NCBI GenBank assembly: GCA_005879805.1
Contig: VBKL01000093.1
Location: 1-49,436 of the forward strand
Origin: Deltaproteobacteria bacterium
Lineage (GTDB): Bacteria; Myxococcota; Myxococcia; Myxococcales; 40CM-4-68-19
Length of the DNA: 49,436 nt
Direction: 5' to 3'
Part shown: positions 16,253 through 24,324 of the stretch, piece after piece
How the letters are laid out: every line of letters begins with the position of its first letter
Position numbering within the stretch: the first letter of the stretch is position 1
The notes under the pieces: model-generated
The model's input: the letters and a program-made list of their open reading frames with translations, nothing else
Told to the model about the DNA's origin: nothing
Database searches by the model: none
Made by a program: the position numbers and the translations under genes

Positions 16253-17887
16253 ATGCCCTCCGACACCGCGGCCGGGCCGCCAGAACAAGCCACGTCCGCC
16301 GAAGGGCAAAAGGGCCGGCCCGAGATCCGGGAGGAGTGGCTCGATTCCGACGCCGTGAAGGTGGTGCGAAGGCTCAAGAAGGCCGACTTCACCGCCTATC
16401 TCGTCGGCGGGTGCGTTCGCGACCTGCTCCTCGGAATGCACCCCAAGGACTTCGACGTCGCCACCTCCGCGCACCCGAACCAGGTCAAGGCGACCTTCCG
16501 CAACTCGCGGCTCATCGGCCGCCGCTTCCGCCTCGCCCACGTCTATTACAAGGGCGGGAAGGTCATCGAGGTCTCCACCTTCCGCGCCAACCCGCTCGAC
16601 GAGCTGACCGATCTCCCCCAGGACCTCCTCATCCGCCACGACAACGTCTTCGGCGACGAGGAGGAGGACGCCCGCCGGCGCGATTTCACCATCAACGGCC
16701 TCTTCTACGAAGTGGACGAGGGCCGGGTGGTCGATCACGTCGGCGGCAAGGCCGACCTGCGCGCGCGGCTCGTCCGCACCATCGGCGATCCCGACGTCCG
16801 CATGCGCGAGGATCCGGTGCGCATCCTCCGCGCCATCCGCTTCGCGGCCAAGTGCGGGCTCTCCGTCGAGGCCCGCACCTATGCCGCGATGAAGACCCAC
16901 GTGGCGGAGATTCCCCGCTGCGCGCCACCCCGCGTGCTCGAGGAGGTGCTGAAGCTCCTGCGCTCGGGCGCTTCACGCCGCTCGTTCGAGCTCCTCAGGG
17001 ACGTCGGCGCCCTGCGCGTCCTCTTGCCGCCGGTCGCCGAGCATCTCGAGCGCAGCGGGCCGGAAGCCGCCGAGCGCCATCTGCGCGCCCTCGATGCGCT
17101 CGACGCCCACGTCCGCGTCGGCGAGATCCCCTCCGATGCGGTGCTCCTCGCCGCTCTCCTCGCGCCCCTGCCCCGGAGCGGCGCCCCGCGAGGGCCGATT
17201 CCCAAGGCGCAACGTCCGAAGGAGGAGCCGGAGCCCGCCGAGGCGCCCGAAGGCGAGGCTCCGCCGCCCGACGACGAGCTCGATCGCGATCTCGAGGAGA
17301 TGCAGCAGGCGATCGACGAGCCGGAGCCCGAGCCGCCCCCTGCCACCGCCGCCGAGGTCGCCGCGGATCCGGCCCATGCTCCGCTGCTCGAGGGCGCGCT
17401 GCGCGCCGAGGAGCCCCACGACGAGCGGCTCGCGAGCGACGGCATCCCCGACTTCTCCGTCGGTGGAGCGGGCGCCACTCCCTGGTCCTTGCCCCAGGGC
17501 ATCGTCGCGCCCGAGGTCGTGCTGGCGGAGATGGTGCGGACGGCGCGGCTCCCGAGGCGGATCGCGGAGCGGGCCCGGCTCATCCTCGCCGCCCAGCCCC
17601 TCCTCTCCGGAGAGCGCAAGAAGCGCCGCTTCTCCCCCCAGGCGTTCGCGAGGCAGAGCATCTTCCCGGAGGCCCTCGCCATCTTCGAGCTGTCGGTGGC
17701 GGCGACGGGGAAGGGCGCGGAGCAGCTCTCCCGGTGGCAGGCAGTGTTCTCCTCGCAGGACTTCTCCTCGTTCGTCGAGGAGAGCGAGAAGAAGCCCGCC
17801 AGCCCCCGCCGCGGAGGCAGCGGGGGGGACGGGGCGAACAAACGCAGGCGCCGCGGCGGACGCCGGCGCAAGCCACAGAGCGCGTGA
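16253..17887 (+). CDS. pcnB: Poly(A) polymerase / CCA-adding-type nucleotidyltransferase
   Basis: 544 residues. The class II nucleotidyltransferase head has G-G (52-53) with R-D (56-57) and the metal-binding D-F-D (66-68); the RNA-binding neck and body follow (D-P-V-R-I-L-R-A-I-R-F, V-L-E-E-V-L-K-L-L). A low-complexity acidic/proline insert (about 320-385) interrupts the C-terminal body, and the protein ends in a basic tail (K-R-R-R-R-G-G-R-R-R-K), as in PcnB proteins, which supports poly(A) polymerase over CCA enzyme. It would add 3' tails that promote RNA decay. No good Shine-Dalgarno precedes the ATG. Its stop is 3 bases from the convergent exbD stop. Confidence 0.87.
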   Translation: MPSDTAAGPPEQATSAEGQKGRPEIREEWLDSDAVKVVRRLKKADFTAYLVGGCVRDLLLGMHPKDFDVATSAHPNQVKATFRNSRLIGRRFRLAHVYYKGGKVIEVSTFRANPLDELTDLPQDLLIRHDNVFGDEEEDARRRDFTINGLFYEVDEGRVVDHVGGKADLRARLVRTIGDPDVRMREDPVRILRAIRFAAKCGLSVEARTYAAMKTHVAEIPRCAPPRVLEEVLKLLRSGASRRSFELLRDVGALRVLLPPVAEHLERSGPEAAERHLRALDALDAHVRVGEIPSDAVLLAALLAPLPRSGAPRGPIPKAQRPKEEPEPAEAPEGEAPPPDDELDRDLEEMQQAIDEPEPEPPPATAAEVAADPAHAPLLEGALRAEEPHDERLASDGIPDFSVGGAGATPWSLPQGIVAPEVVLAEMVRTARLPRRIAERARLILAAQPLLSGERKKRRFSPQAFARQSIFPEALAIFELSVAATGKGAEQLSRWQAVFSSQDFSSFVEESEKKPASPRRGGSGGDGANKRRRRGGRRRKPQSA

Positions 17888-17890
17888 AGG

Positions 17891-18448
17891 CTATTGCTGC
17901 GGGGCGGGAGCGGCTCCGCCCGGCGCGGGCGGCGTGGCTCCGGGAGCCGGAGGAGTTCCCTCGGGGGCAGCGCCGGGAGCCGTTTCCCCGGCAGGCGCCT
18001 GGCTCGCGATCTTCTCCGTCATCATCCCGATCGTCCACCCGGCCGAGCTGTCGCGGATGAGGTCGAGGCCCTTGATGGCGCGCTCGTACTTCGCCTTGTC
18101 GTCGGCGTCGAAGAAGATGACCGGCGGACCCTGTGTCGCTTCCTTGGCCTTCGCGGCGCGGTAGTAGACCTTGAGGCGCTCGGCGGCGTTGTCGTCGGTC
18201 AGGGCCTCGTTGTTGACGTGGAAGAGGCCCGCTTCGTCCACCTTGAAGATGAACTGGGTGAGGTCGGGAGGCGGCGGCTGGGCCAGCTCTTCGGGCGTCG
18301 GCTCCTCTGGCACCCGGACCGCCAGCTCCTTCTCCATGAGCGGCGTCAGCACCATGAAGATGATGAGCAGCACGAGGACGATGTCCACGAGCGGGGTGAT
18401 GTTGATGTCCGAGCGCGGGCCCTTCTTCGCGCCGACGTCCATGCTCAT
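17891..18448 (-). CDS. exbD: ExbD/TolR-type biopolymer transport protein
   Basis: 185 residues: a short cytoplasmic N terminus, one membrane helix (I-N-I-T-P-L-V-D-I-V-L-V-L-L-I-I-F-M-V) with the conserved aspartate used for proton coupling, a periplasmic domain, and a proline/alanine-rich tail (P-A-P-G-A-T-P-P-A-P-G). It pairs with an ExbB pentamer to energise TonB. It lies 14 bases downstream of the ExbB-ExbD fusion gene. Since the fusion has lost its own ExbD anchor, this is the only intact ExbD of the locus. Confidence 0.92.
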   Translation of the reverse strand: MSMDVGAKKGPRSDINITPLVDIVLVLLIIFMVLTPLMEKELAVRVPEEPTPEELAQPPPPDLTQFIFKVDEAGLFHVNNEALTDDNAAERLKVYYRAAKAKEATQGPPVIFFDADDKAKYERAIKGLDLIRDSSAGWTIGMMTEKIASQAPAGETAPGAAPEGTPPAPGATPPAPGGAAPAPQQ

Positions 18449-18462
18449 CGGTTCTGCTCTCC

Positions 18463-19458
18463 TTACTTGTTCTTGATCTCTTCCGCGGCGAGCTGGACGC
18501 CCTTCAGCTTCGCTTTCGAAGCCCGGTCCAGCACCGGCCGCACGTGGGAATACTCCGTCTGCGCGTCCGCCTTGATCATGACGCGCTTGCCGGCGGCGAC
18601 CGCTTCGCGCATCGCGGTGGTGAGCTGCTCGGGCGTGGCAGGCGTCTTGTCGCTCTCGACGTAGGCCCCGCCGTCCTTGGTCACGCTGATGAAGAGCGGG
18701 TCCGGACCGGGCGCCTTGTTCTGCACCGCGTGCCGCGCCTTCGGCAGATCGACGCTCTTGCCGCGCTGGAGCATGGGGGTGATGACCATGAAGAAGTCCA
18801 CCAGCTCGTTGGAGGCGTCGGCGATGTCGACGGTCATCTCCTCGACCCGGTTGGTGAGGTAGTTGAACATCATCAGCGCCGGGATGGCGACGAGCAGGCC
18901 GAAGGCGGTGGTCACCAGCGCTTCCGAGATGCCCGCCGACACCGAGGCGAGGCCGCCCGAGCCCGACGAGGCCATGAGCTGGAAGGCGGTGATGATGCCG
19001 AGCACCGTTCCGAGCAGCCCGACGAAAGGGGCAGACGAGGCGACGGTCGCAAGCCCGGAAAGGCCACGGCGGAGGTCGGCTGTCACCCGCAAGGTGGCGC
19101 GGTCGATGGAGCGGTTGATGGCCTCGACCAGGTCGAATTCACCGACGTCGTGCGGTCCCTGGTGGCGGAGCGCCTCGCGCCCCTTGTTGTACTCGGCGAT
19201 GCCGCTGCCGAGGACGCGAGGGATGTGTCCGTACTTCATGGTGGCGGCGAGGCTGGCCGCCTCGAGCATCTGATGCCCCGGCAGCATGTCGCGGAGCTTC
19301 TCCGCGTACTTGCGGCTCTGTTCCTTGGCGCGGGCGAAGGAGAAGAGCCGCTCCGCCATCACGCTCAACGAATAGACGGACATGATCGCAAGCACGATCA
19401 CGACCAGACGGGCGGGGATGCCCATCGTCCTCCACATCCCGAGTAGACTGAAATCCAT
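18463..19458 (-). CDS. ExbB (MotA/TolQ/ExbB channel) fused in frame to an anchorless ExbD periplasmic domain
   Basis: 331 residues. Residues 1-223 are an ExbB/TolQ protein with three membrane segments and the conserved channel region (F-V-G-L-L-G-T-V-L-G-I-I-T-A-F). From about residue 224 (codon 18787-18789) it becomes the part of ExbD that normally follows its membrane helix: F-M-V-I-T-P-M-L-Q-R-G, then D-L-P-K-A, then the periplasmic domain to the end. The ExbD start, anchor and key aspartate are absent. Since ExbB ends in the cytoplasm, the ExbD part would be misplaced. A deletion joining exbB and a first exbD gene is the simplest reading; an assembly chimera is possible. Confidence 0.85.
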   Translation of the reverse strand: MDFSLLGMWRTMGIPARLVVIVLAIMSVYSLSVMAERLFSFARAKEQSRKYAEKLRDMLPGHQMLEAASLAATMKYGHIPRVLGSGIAEYNKGREALRHQGPHDVGEFDLVEAINRSIDRATLRVTADLRRGLSGLATVASSAPFVGLLGTVLGIITAFQLMASSGSGGLASVSAGISEALVTTAFGLLVAIPALMMFNYLTNRVEEMTVDIADASNELVDFFMVITPMLQRGKSVDLPKARHAVQNKAPGPDPLFISVTKDGGAYVESDKTPATPEQLTTAMREAVAAGKRVMIKADAQTEYSHVRPVLDRASKAKLKGVQLAAEEIKNK

Positions 19459-19503
19459 GATGGAAACGTCCTCCTCGCCTGCTGCGCTCTGGCGCGCGCG
19501 GGC

Positions 19504-20268
19504 TTAATTCAATTTGAATACGAAGGGCTGGATGATTTTCACCGCGATGGGCTTGCTACCCTGCATCGAGGGCTCGAAGGGGCAGCTCTCGAGCCATTGC
19601 TTGACCGCTCCGAAGAGGATGGGCGGCGCAGTCTGGTTCTTGAGCGCCACCTCGCCGACGTGCCCGTCGCTGTGCACGACGTACTCCACGAGTACCATCC
19701 CGCTGATGCCCATCTGACGCGCCTGCTCTGGAGTCGGTGGCTTGGGGCGCTGCCCGCCCGGCGAGCACTCGCCTTTGGCGATCGGTCTCGTCATGCCCGC
19801 GCCGAGGATCATCGGCGGTCCTTCCGTTCCGACCTGTCCGCCGATCTGCCCGCCCACGACGCCGCCGACCACTCCGCCGACCACGCCTCCTTCGACCCCG
19901 CCCTCGACGCCTTCGTCCTCGGTGTCGTTCTCGGTCTCGGGAACGTCCTCGGGCGGTTTCTCTTCCACCTTGGGCACTTCCTTCGGCTGCAGCATCGTCC
20001 GCGGCGGCACCTTGGGGGTCACGGGCTTGGGCGTGGTCCGCTGGGTCTTCGGCTTGTGACCCGCCGGAGGAGGAGGCGGCGGCGGAGGCGGCGGAGCGGT
20101 GCGGAAGGTGACCGCGACCGGCTCCTCCTTCACCGGAGTGTGTGCCTTCACGTAGGTGGCGATGGCGGCCAGTCCGATGACCGTGCCGTGGAGGAGGACC
20201 GACACCACCATCGAGTTGGCGGTGCGCCGGCCTCGTTTGGGTCCGGCGCTCGTGATCTCGTCGAACAT
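19504..20268 (-). CDS. tonB: TonB energy transducer
   Basis: 254 residues. One N-terminal membrane anchor (V-V-S-V-L-L-H-G-T-V-I-G-L-A-A-I) is followed by a long proline run and P-K-P repeats that span the periplasm, a glycine-valine repeat (E-G-G-V-V-G-G-V-V-G-G), and a C-terminal TonB domain with G-I-S-G-M-V-L-V-E-Y-V-V and C-P-F-E-P. It carries proton-motive energy to outer-membrane receptors. ATG 20268 is preferred over upstream in-frame starts because AGGCGA lies just before it and the anchor follows at the usual distance. First gene of the tonB > exbB-exbD > exbD run. Confidence 0.9.
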   Translation of the reverse strand: MFDEITSAGPKRGRRTANSMVVSVLLHGTVIGLAAIATYVKAHTPVKEEPVAVTFRTAPPPPPPPPPPAGHKPKTQRTTPKPVTPKVPPRTMLQPKEVPKVEEKPPEDVPETENDTEDEGVEGGVEGGVVGGVVGGVVGGQIGGQVGTEGPPMILGAGMTRPIAKGECSPGGQRPKPPTPEQARQMGISGMVLVEYVVHSDGHVGEVALKNQTAPPILFGAVKQWLESCPFEPSMQGSKPIAVKIIQPFVFKLN

Positions 20269-20370
20269 TCGCCTAGAGTCCCGTCCCTGTCTTGCGGCTC
20301 CCGACGCGCAGGGGGGCGCGACATCCAAGTGCGCTCCAGATGCGCGTCGGTCCGAGCGAAAAGGCGGCGG

Positions 20371-20399
20371 AGCCTACACACCGCCGCTTTCTCTGTCAA
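20371..20399 (-). promoter_or_regulatory. Putative sigma-70-type promoter for tonB
   Basis: On the minus strand a perfect -35 TTGACA (20394-20399) is followed by a 17-base spacer and TAGGCT (20371-20376). Distance to the tonB ATG is about 100 bases. The -10 is a weak match, so the call rests mainly on the -35 and spacing. Confidence 0.4.
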
Positions 20400-20532
20400 C
20401 GCGAGTCGACGGCGTTGGATCCATCGCCGCAGCCACTTCCGAGCAGGCGCTCCCGGAGAGCCGGAGCGCCCCCGCGAGGCGGAAGCGCCCTGGTGCTCGC
20501 CAGGCGGATTCGCAAGAGCGGAAGGGGGGCGC

Positions 20533-20562
20533 TTGACTCCTTTTCTTCCATTGACCTATAAG
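20533..20562 (+). promoter_or_regulatory. Putative sigma-70-type promoter for the TonB-dependent receptor
   Basis: TTGACT (20533-20538), an 18-base spacer and TATAAG (20557-20562). Transcription would start near 20569, giving a leader of about 150 bases before ATG 20722. Confidence 0.5.
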
Positions 20563-20721
20563 CCCGGCCCTGACGTGTCTTTCGTCACGTGTGCGTTTTT
20601 CGTCCAGGGGTGCGCGGTCGATGCGGGGACACCGTCGATCTGGAATCGCAGATGTGCTCTTGGCAGCGGAGTCCGCGCCGGACGCGGCAGGGCTTCGGGG
20701 GGAACCTTCTCGGGAGGAAGC

Positions 20722-23700
20722 ATGCGGTTTCGTAGCAACATGAATGTCGTGGCCGCCGGCGCGGCGAGCTTCCTGCTCGCATTGCCGGCCCTGGCGCAGA
20801 CGACGGGAACGTTGTCGGGCCAGGTTGTCGATGCATCCTCGCAGGCGCCCGTAGGCGACGCAGTCGTCATCGCCCAGAGCCCTGCTCTCCAAGGTGAGCA
20901 GACTGCTGTCACCGATACCACCGGCTCATTCGAGATCACCCTGCTGCCGTCGGGCACCTATACTCTCACGGTCCAGCGCGAAGGCTTCCAGCCCTTCACG
21001 CAGCAGGGCCTCCAGCTCCGCCTCGACCGCACCATCAAGGTCAGGCTGCCGCTGGTTCCCGAAGCCTTGAAGGAGCAGGCGATCGAGATCGTGGCGCAGC
21101 GGCCGAGCATCGCCGTCACCACCACGCAGCAGGGCGGCTCCGTCTCCAAGGAGCAGATGAACCTGATTCCCTACGGCCGCAACGCGCGCACCTTCGACGC
21201 GGTCGCGACCTCCATTCCCGGCGTCCAGCCCGACGCCAACGGTGGAATCGCGATCAACGGCTCGGGCGGCCCCGCGCAGAACTACATCATCGACGGCGTC
21301 AACGTGTCCGACCCGGCCTTCGGCACCCTGGGCACCACGCTCATCCAGGACTTCGTCCAGGAAGTCGACATCAAGACCGGCGGCTACCAGGCCGAGTACG
21401 GCCGCGCCACGGGCGGCATCATCAACGTCGTCACCAAGTCGGGCAGCAACGAGTTCCACGGCTCGGTGTTCGTGAACTGGTCTCCCTTCGAGGCCACCCG
21501 CAAGCAGATCGGCGCCCTCGGACAGGCCGTCTCCAGCCAGATCAAGCAGAACTACAACCTCGACTTCGGCGCCGAGCTCGGTGGTCCGATCATCAAGGAC
21601 AAGCTGTGGTTCTTCGCCGGCATCGCGCCGCAGTTCGTCTCGCGGAACATCGACCGCGTCATCAGCACCCAGACCGCGAACCCGGCGGGACAGGCGGTTC
21701 TCGACTCGGCAGGCAATCCTGCCCTCACCGAAATCGCGCGCAAGACGTACACGTCGACGCAGACCTCGTACAACCTGAGCGGCAAGCTGACCTACCTGCT
21801 CAACGAGAACCACAGCGTCGCGCTGGCCGCCTACGGCAACCCGACCAACAACACCGGCGACTACGTCGATTCGCGCGGCTTCTTCGTCTCGCCGGCGGTC
21901 GGCAACGAAGGCGCGTTCCTCTACAACCATGAGCTCGGGTCCATCGACAGCTCGCTGCGTTACTCGGGCAAGCTGTTCAACAAGACGATGCTCGTGGAGG
22001 CCACTGCGGCGTATCACCGGCAGCGCGACAATGACGTGCCGGTCGCGCTCGATGGCGTCAGCGCGTCGGCGGTTGCCGACACGCCGAGCGTGAGCATCCG
22101 CGGCATTACCAACATCCTCAACCCCCTCATCGCCAACGACCCGCTCACGCCCGACTACCAGAAGAGCTCGGCGGTGGTGGCGGCGTGCGCCATCCAGCCC
22201 AACGGCTTCAACCCGTGCCCGGTGACCAACTACTTCATCGGCGGCAACGGCTTCCTCGGCACCCGTACCCTGGACCGCATCGGCGGCGTCCTCAAGCTCT
22301 CGAACTTCGTCGAGTTGGCCGGACACCACCAGTTCAAGTACGGCGTCGACGCCTCCCGCGACACCTTCAACCAGACCAAGACCTACTCGGGCGGCGCCGC
22401 GCTGCGCCTCTTGACCAGCGGCACGATCCAGTACTTCCGCGCCTATGGTCACTCCGATCCGAGCCGTCCCGGCCAGGCCGCGGTGGATCCGGCCGATCCG
22501 AACCGGTTCCAGGACGCGGTCGTCTCCAACATCACGCACAACACCTCGGTCGCGTTCTTCGTGCAGGACACCTGGAACGTGCTCGATCGCGTGGTCCTCG
22601 ACATCGGCGTCCGCGGCGAGAAGCAGTTGATGTACGCGGACTCGAAGACCCTCGACGCGAACGGCAACCCCGTGCAGGGCGCCGGGATCAACCTGACCAA
22701 CATCATGCCGCGCATCGGCCTCATCTACGACTTCACGGGCCGCGGCTTGTCCAAGGTCTACGGGTCGTACGGGCGCTTCTACGAGTACATCCCGCTCGAT
22801 CTCGCCGACCGTTCGCTCAGCGCCGAGCAGCAGATCGACATGCGGAAGGACCCGAACAACTGCACCAACCCGGCTGACCTCCGCACCTGCGCGATCATCC
22901 CGAACGCCTTCGGCGCGGGCCGCACCTTCTCCTTCACGGGCGGCGCGGCATCGACCCCGGTCGATCCCAACCTGCAGGGCCAGTACACCGACGAGTACCT
23001 GGGCGGCGTCCAGTACCAGGTGTACCGCGACATCACCATCGGCGTGGACTACACGCACAAGCAGATCGGCCGCGTCATCGAGGACATGTCGACGAACGAC
23101 GGCGCCACCTACTTCCTCTCGAACCCCGGCGAAGTCGGCAAGCTCGGCTACCAGGGAACGACCGGAACGGGCACCACCATCGTCGAGCCGAAGCCGCGCC
23201 GCGTCTACGACGGCATCACGCTGTCGGCGAACAAGTCATTCGCCGACAACTGGCTGATGACCGCGAGCTACACCTACTCGTCCTTCCGCGGCAACTATCC
23301 CGGCCTCTTCAGCATCCGCGGCACCGGCTCCCCGCAGCTCGATCCGAACATCCTCTCGGAGTACGACCTCCTCTCGCTGCTTCCCAACAAGGACGGTCCG
23401 TTGCCGGGCGACGTTCCCAACTCCTTCAAGCTGGACGCCGGATACGTGTACGAGCTCAGCCCGCGCATGACCTTCAACCTCGGCGGCAACGTTCGCGCCG
23501 ACCAGGGCCAGCCCATCAACTACCTCGGCGCGCACCCGCTCTACGGCTCGGGCGAGGCGTACATCCTCCCGCGCGGCAGCGCCGGGCGGACGCCGTGGAC
23601 ATGGCAGCTCAACGTGCGCGGCGGAACGAATTACAAGCTGTCGAAGGATTACGCGCTCGGATTCACCCTCGACCTCTTCAACGTCACCAACAACCGCGAG

Positions 23701-23886
23701 GTGACCGCGGTCGATCAAAACTACACCTTCGACAGCGTCTCGCCGATCGTGAACGGCAAGGTTGCCGATCTGCCCTCGCTCCGGAACATCGCCGGGCAGA
23801 ACGTCACGGCCAACACCAACTTCAAGAACGCCATCGCGTATCAGGCACCGTTCTCCGCCCGGATCGGCGCCAAGCTGTCCTTCTGA
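20722..23886 (+). CDS. TonB-dependent outer-membrane receptor with carboxypeptidase-regulatory-like domain
   Basis: 1054 residues. A signal peptide ends near L-P-A-L-A-Q; a carboxypeptidase-regulatory-like beta domain follows (G-T-L-S-G-Q-V-V-D, G-S-F-E-I-T-L-L-P-S-G-T-Y); then the plug (N-Y-I-I-D-G-V-N-V-S-D, G-G-Y-Q-A-E-Y-G-R-A-T-G-G-I-I-N-V-V-T-K-S-G) and a large barrel ending in aromatic phenylalanine (G-A-K-L-S-F). Such receptors take up siderophores, oligosaccharides or peptides; the substrate cannot be named. ATG 20722 has GGGAGGAAG at ideal distance. It is divergent from tonB, its likely energy supplier. Confidence 0.92.
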   Translation: MRFRSNMNVVAAGAASFLLALPALAQTTGTLSGQVVDASSQAPVGDAVVIAQSPALQGEQTAVTDTTGSFEITLLPSGTYTLTVQREGFQPFTQQGLQLRLDRTIKVRLPLVPEALKEQAIEIVAQRPSIAVTTTQQGGSVSKEQMNLIPYGRNARTFDAVATSIPGVQPDANGGIAINGSGGPAQNYIIDGVNVSDPAFGTLGTTLIQDFVQEVDIKTGGYQAEYGRATGGIINVVTKSGSNEFHGSVFVNWSPFEATRKQIGALGQAVSSQIKQNYNLDFGAELGGPIIKDKLWFFAGIAPQFVSRNIDRVISTQTANPAGQAVLDSAGNPALTEIARKTYTSTQTSYNLSGKLTYLLNENHSVALAAYGNPTNNTGDYVDSRGFFVSPAVGNEGAFLYNHELGSIDSSLRYSGKLFNKTMLVEATAAYHRQRDNDVPVALDGVSASAVADTPSVSIRGITNILNPLIANDPLTPDYQKSSAVVAACAIQPNGFNPCPVTNYFIGGNGFLGTRTLDRIGGVLKLSNFVELAGHHQFKYGVDASRDTFNQTKTYSGGAALRLLTSGTIQYFRAYGHSDPSRPGQAAVDPADPNRFQDAVVSNITHNTSVAFFVQDTWNVLDRVVLDIGVRGEKQLMYADSKTLDANGNPVQGAGINLTNIMPRIGLIYDFTGRGLSKVYGSYGRFYEYIPLDLADRSLSAEQQIDMRKDPNNCTNPADLRTCAIIPNAFGAGRTFSFTGGAASTPVDPNLQGQYTDEYLGGVQYQVYRDITIGVDYTHKQIGRVIEDMSTNDGATYFLSNPGEVGKLGYQGTTGTGTTIVEPKPRRVYDGITLSANKSFADNWLMTASYTYSSFRGNYPGLFSIRGTGSPQLDPNILSEYDLLSLLPNKDGPLPGDVPNSFKLDAGYVYELSPRMTFNLGGNVRADQGQPINYLGAHPLYGSGEAYILPRGSAGRTPWTWQLNVRGGTNYKLSKDYALGFTLDLFNVTNNREVTAVDQNYTFDSVSPIVNGKVADLPSLRNIAGQNVTANTNFKNAIAYQAPFSARIGAKLSF

Positions 23887-23899
23887 GATGAGGCAGACT

Positions 23900-23960
23900 T
23901 GAAGGGGAGGCGGCTCGCAGGCGGTGCCCCCGAGACACGCCGGCGGGTCCCTCCCCTTCA
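23900..23960 (+). terminator. Inverted repeat, probable transcription terminator after the receptor gene
   Basis: An 11-base perfect inverted repeat (TGAAGGGGAGG at 23900-23910, CCTCCCCTTCA at 23950-23960) encloses a 39-base GC-rich loop, 14 bases after the receptor stop. Only a short TTCCCATCTT follows, so it is not a classical T-run terminator. Confidence 0.45.
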
Positions 23961-24003
23961 TTCCCATCTTGCCATCGCCTCCGGGTTGCGCGACATCTGC
24001 GCC

Positions 24004-24306
24004 ATGACGGGGAAACCACCGGCGACGATGGAATCGTTCGACAGTTTCCGCGAGCGGTCCTTGAAGGCGGGCGCCGACGAAGTCGTGGAACGCCGGTACG
24101 CTCCGGGCCAGATCGTGGACACGCACACGCACGAATTCGACGCGCAGGCGGTGGTGACCGAGGGCGAGATGTGGCTCACCTTCGGAACCCACACGCAGCA
24201 CCTCGGCGTAGGTGACACCTTCCACGTCCCGTTGGGCACCCCGCATTCCGAGAAGTACGGCCCGCAGGGGGCGACCTACTGGGTCGCTCGCCGCAACGCG
24301 CGCTGA
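24004..24306 (+). CDS. Small cupin-domain protein
   Basis: 100 residues from ATG 24004 (ATG 24028 also possible). A single cupin barrel with metal-ligand histidines in D-T-H-T-H-E-F-D-A-Q, the E-G-E-M turn, and the second motif G-D-T-F-H-V-P-L-G-T-P-H-S-E. Such small cupins bind a metal and act as enzymes or sensors; the substrate is unknown. It lies just upstream of the antiporter gene, 18 bases before its proposed start. Confidence 0.75.
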   Translation: MTGKPPATMESFDSFRERSLKAGADEVVERRYAPGQIVDTHTHEFDAQAVVTEGEMWLTFGTHTQHLGVGDTFHVPLGTPHSEKYGPQGATYWVARRNAR

Positions 24307-24324
24307 CGGTGAGGTGACCGGCCT

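Larger units (their letters stand above)
20269..20721. other. Divergent intergenic region between tonB and the TonB-dependent receptor
   Basis: 453 bases without a convincing gene. It holds a minus-strand promoter for tonB (20371-20399), a plus-strand promoter for the receptor (20533-20562) and a ~150-base receptor leader. The leader contains a small TGACG/CGTCA hairpin near 20570-20590. Nothing resembling a Fur box was recognised by eye. Confidence 0.5.

Noticed and set aside
20926-23058. 710-codon frame opposite the TonB-dependent receptor
   Set aside because: Val/Arg/Asp-rich antisense shadow; the receptor on the plus strand has signal peptide, plug and barrel features.
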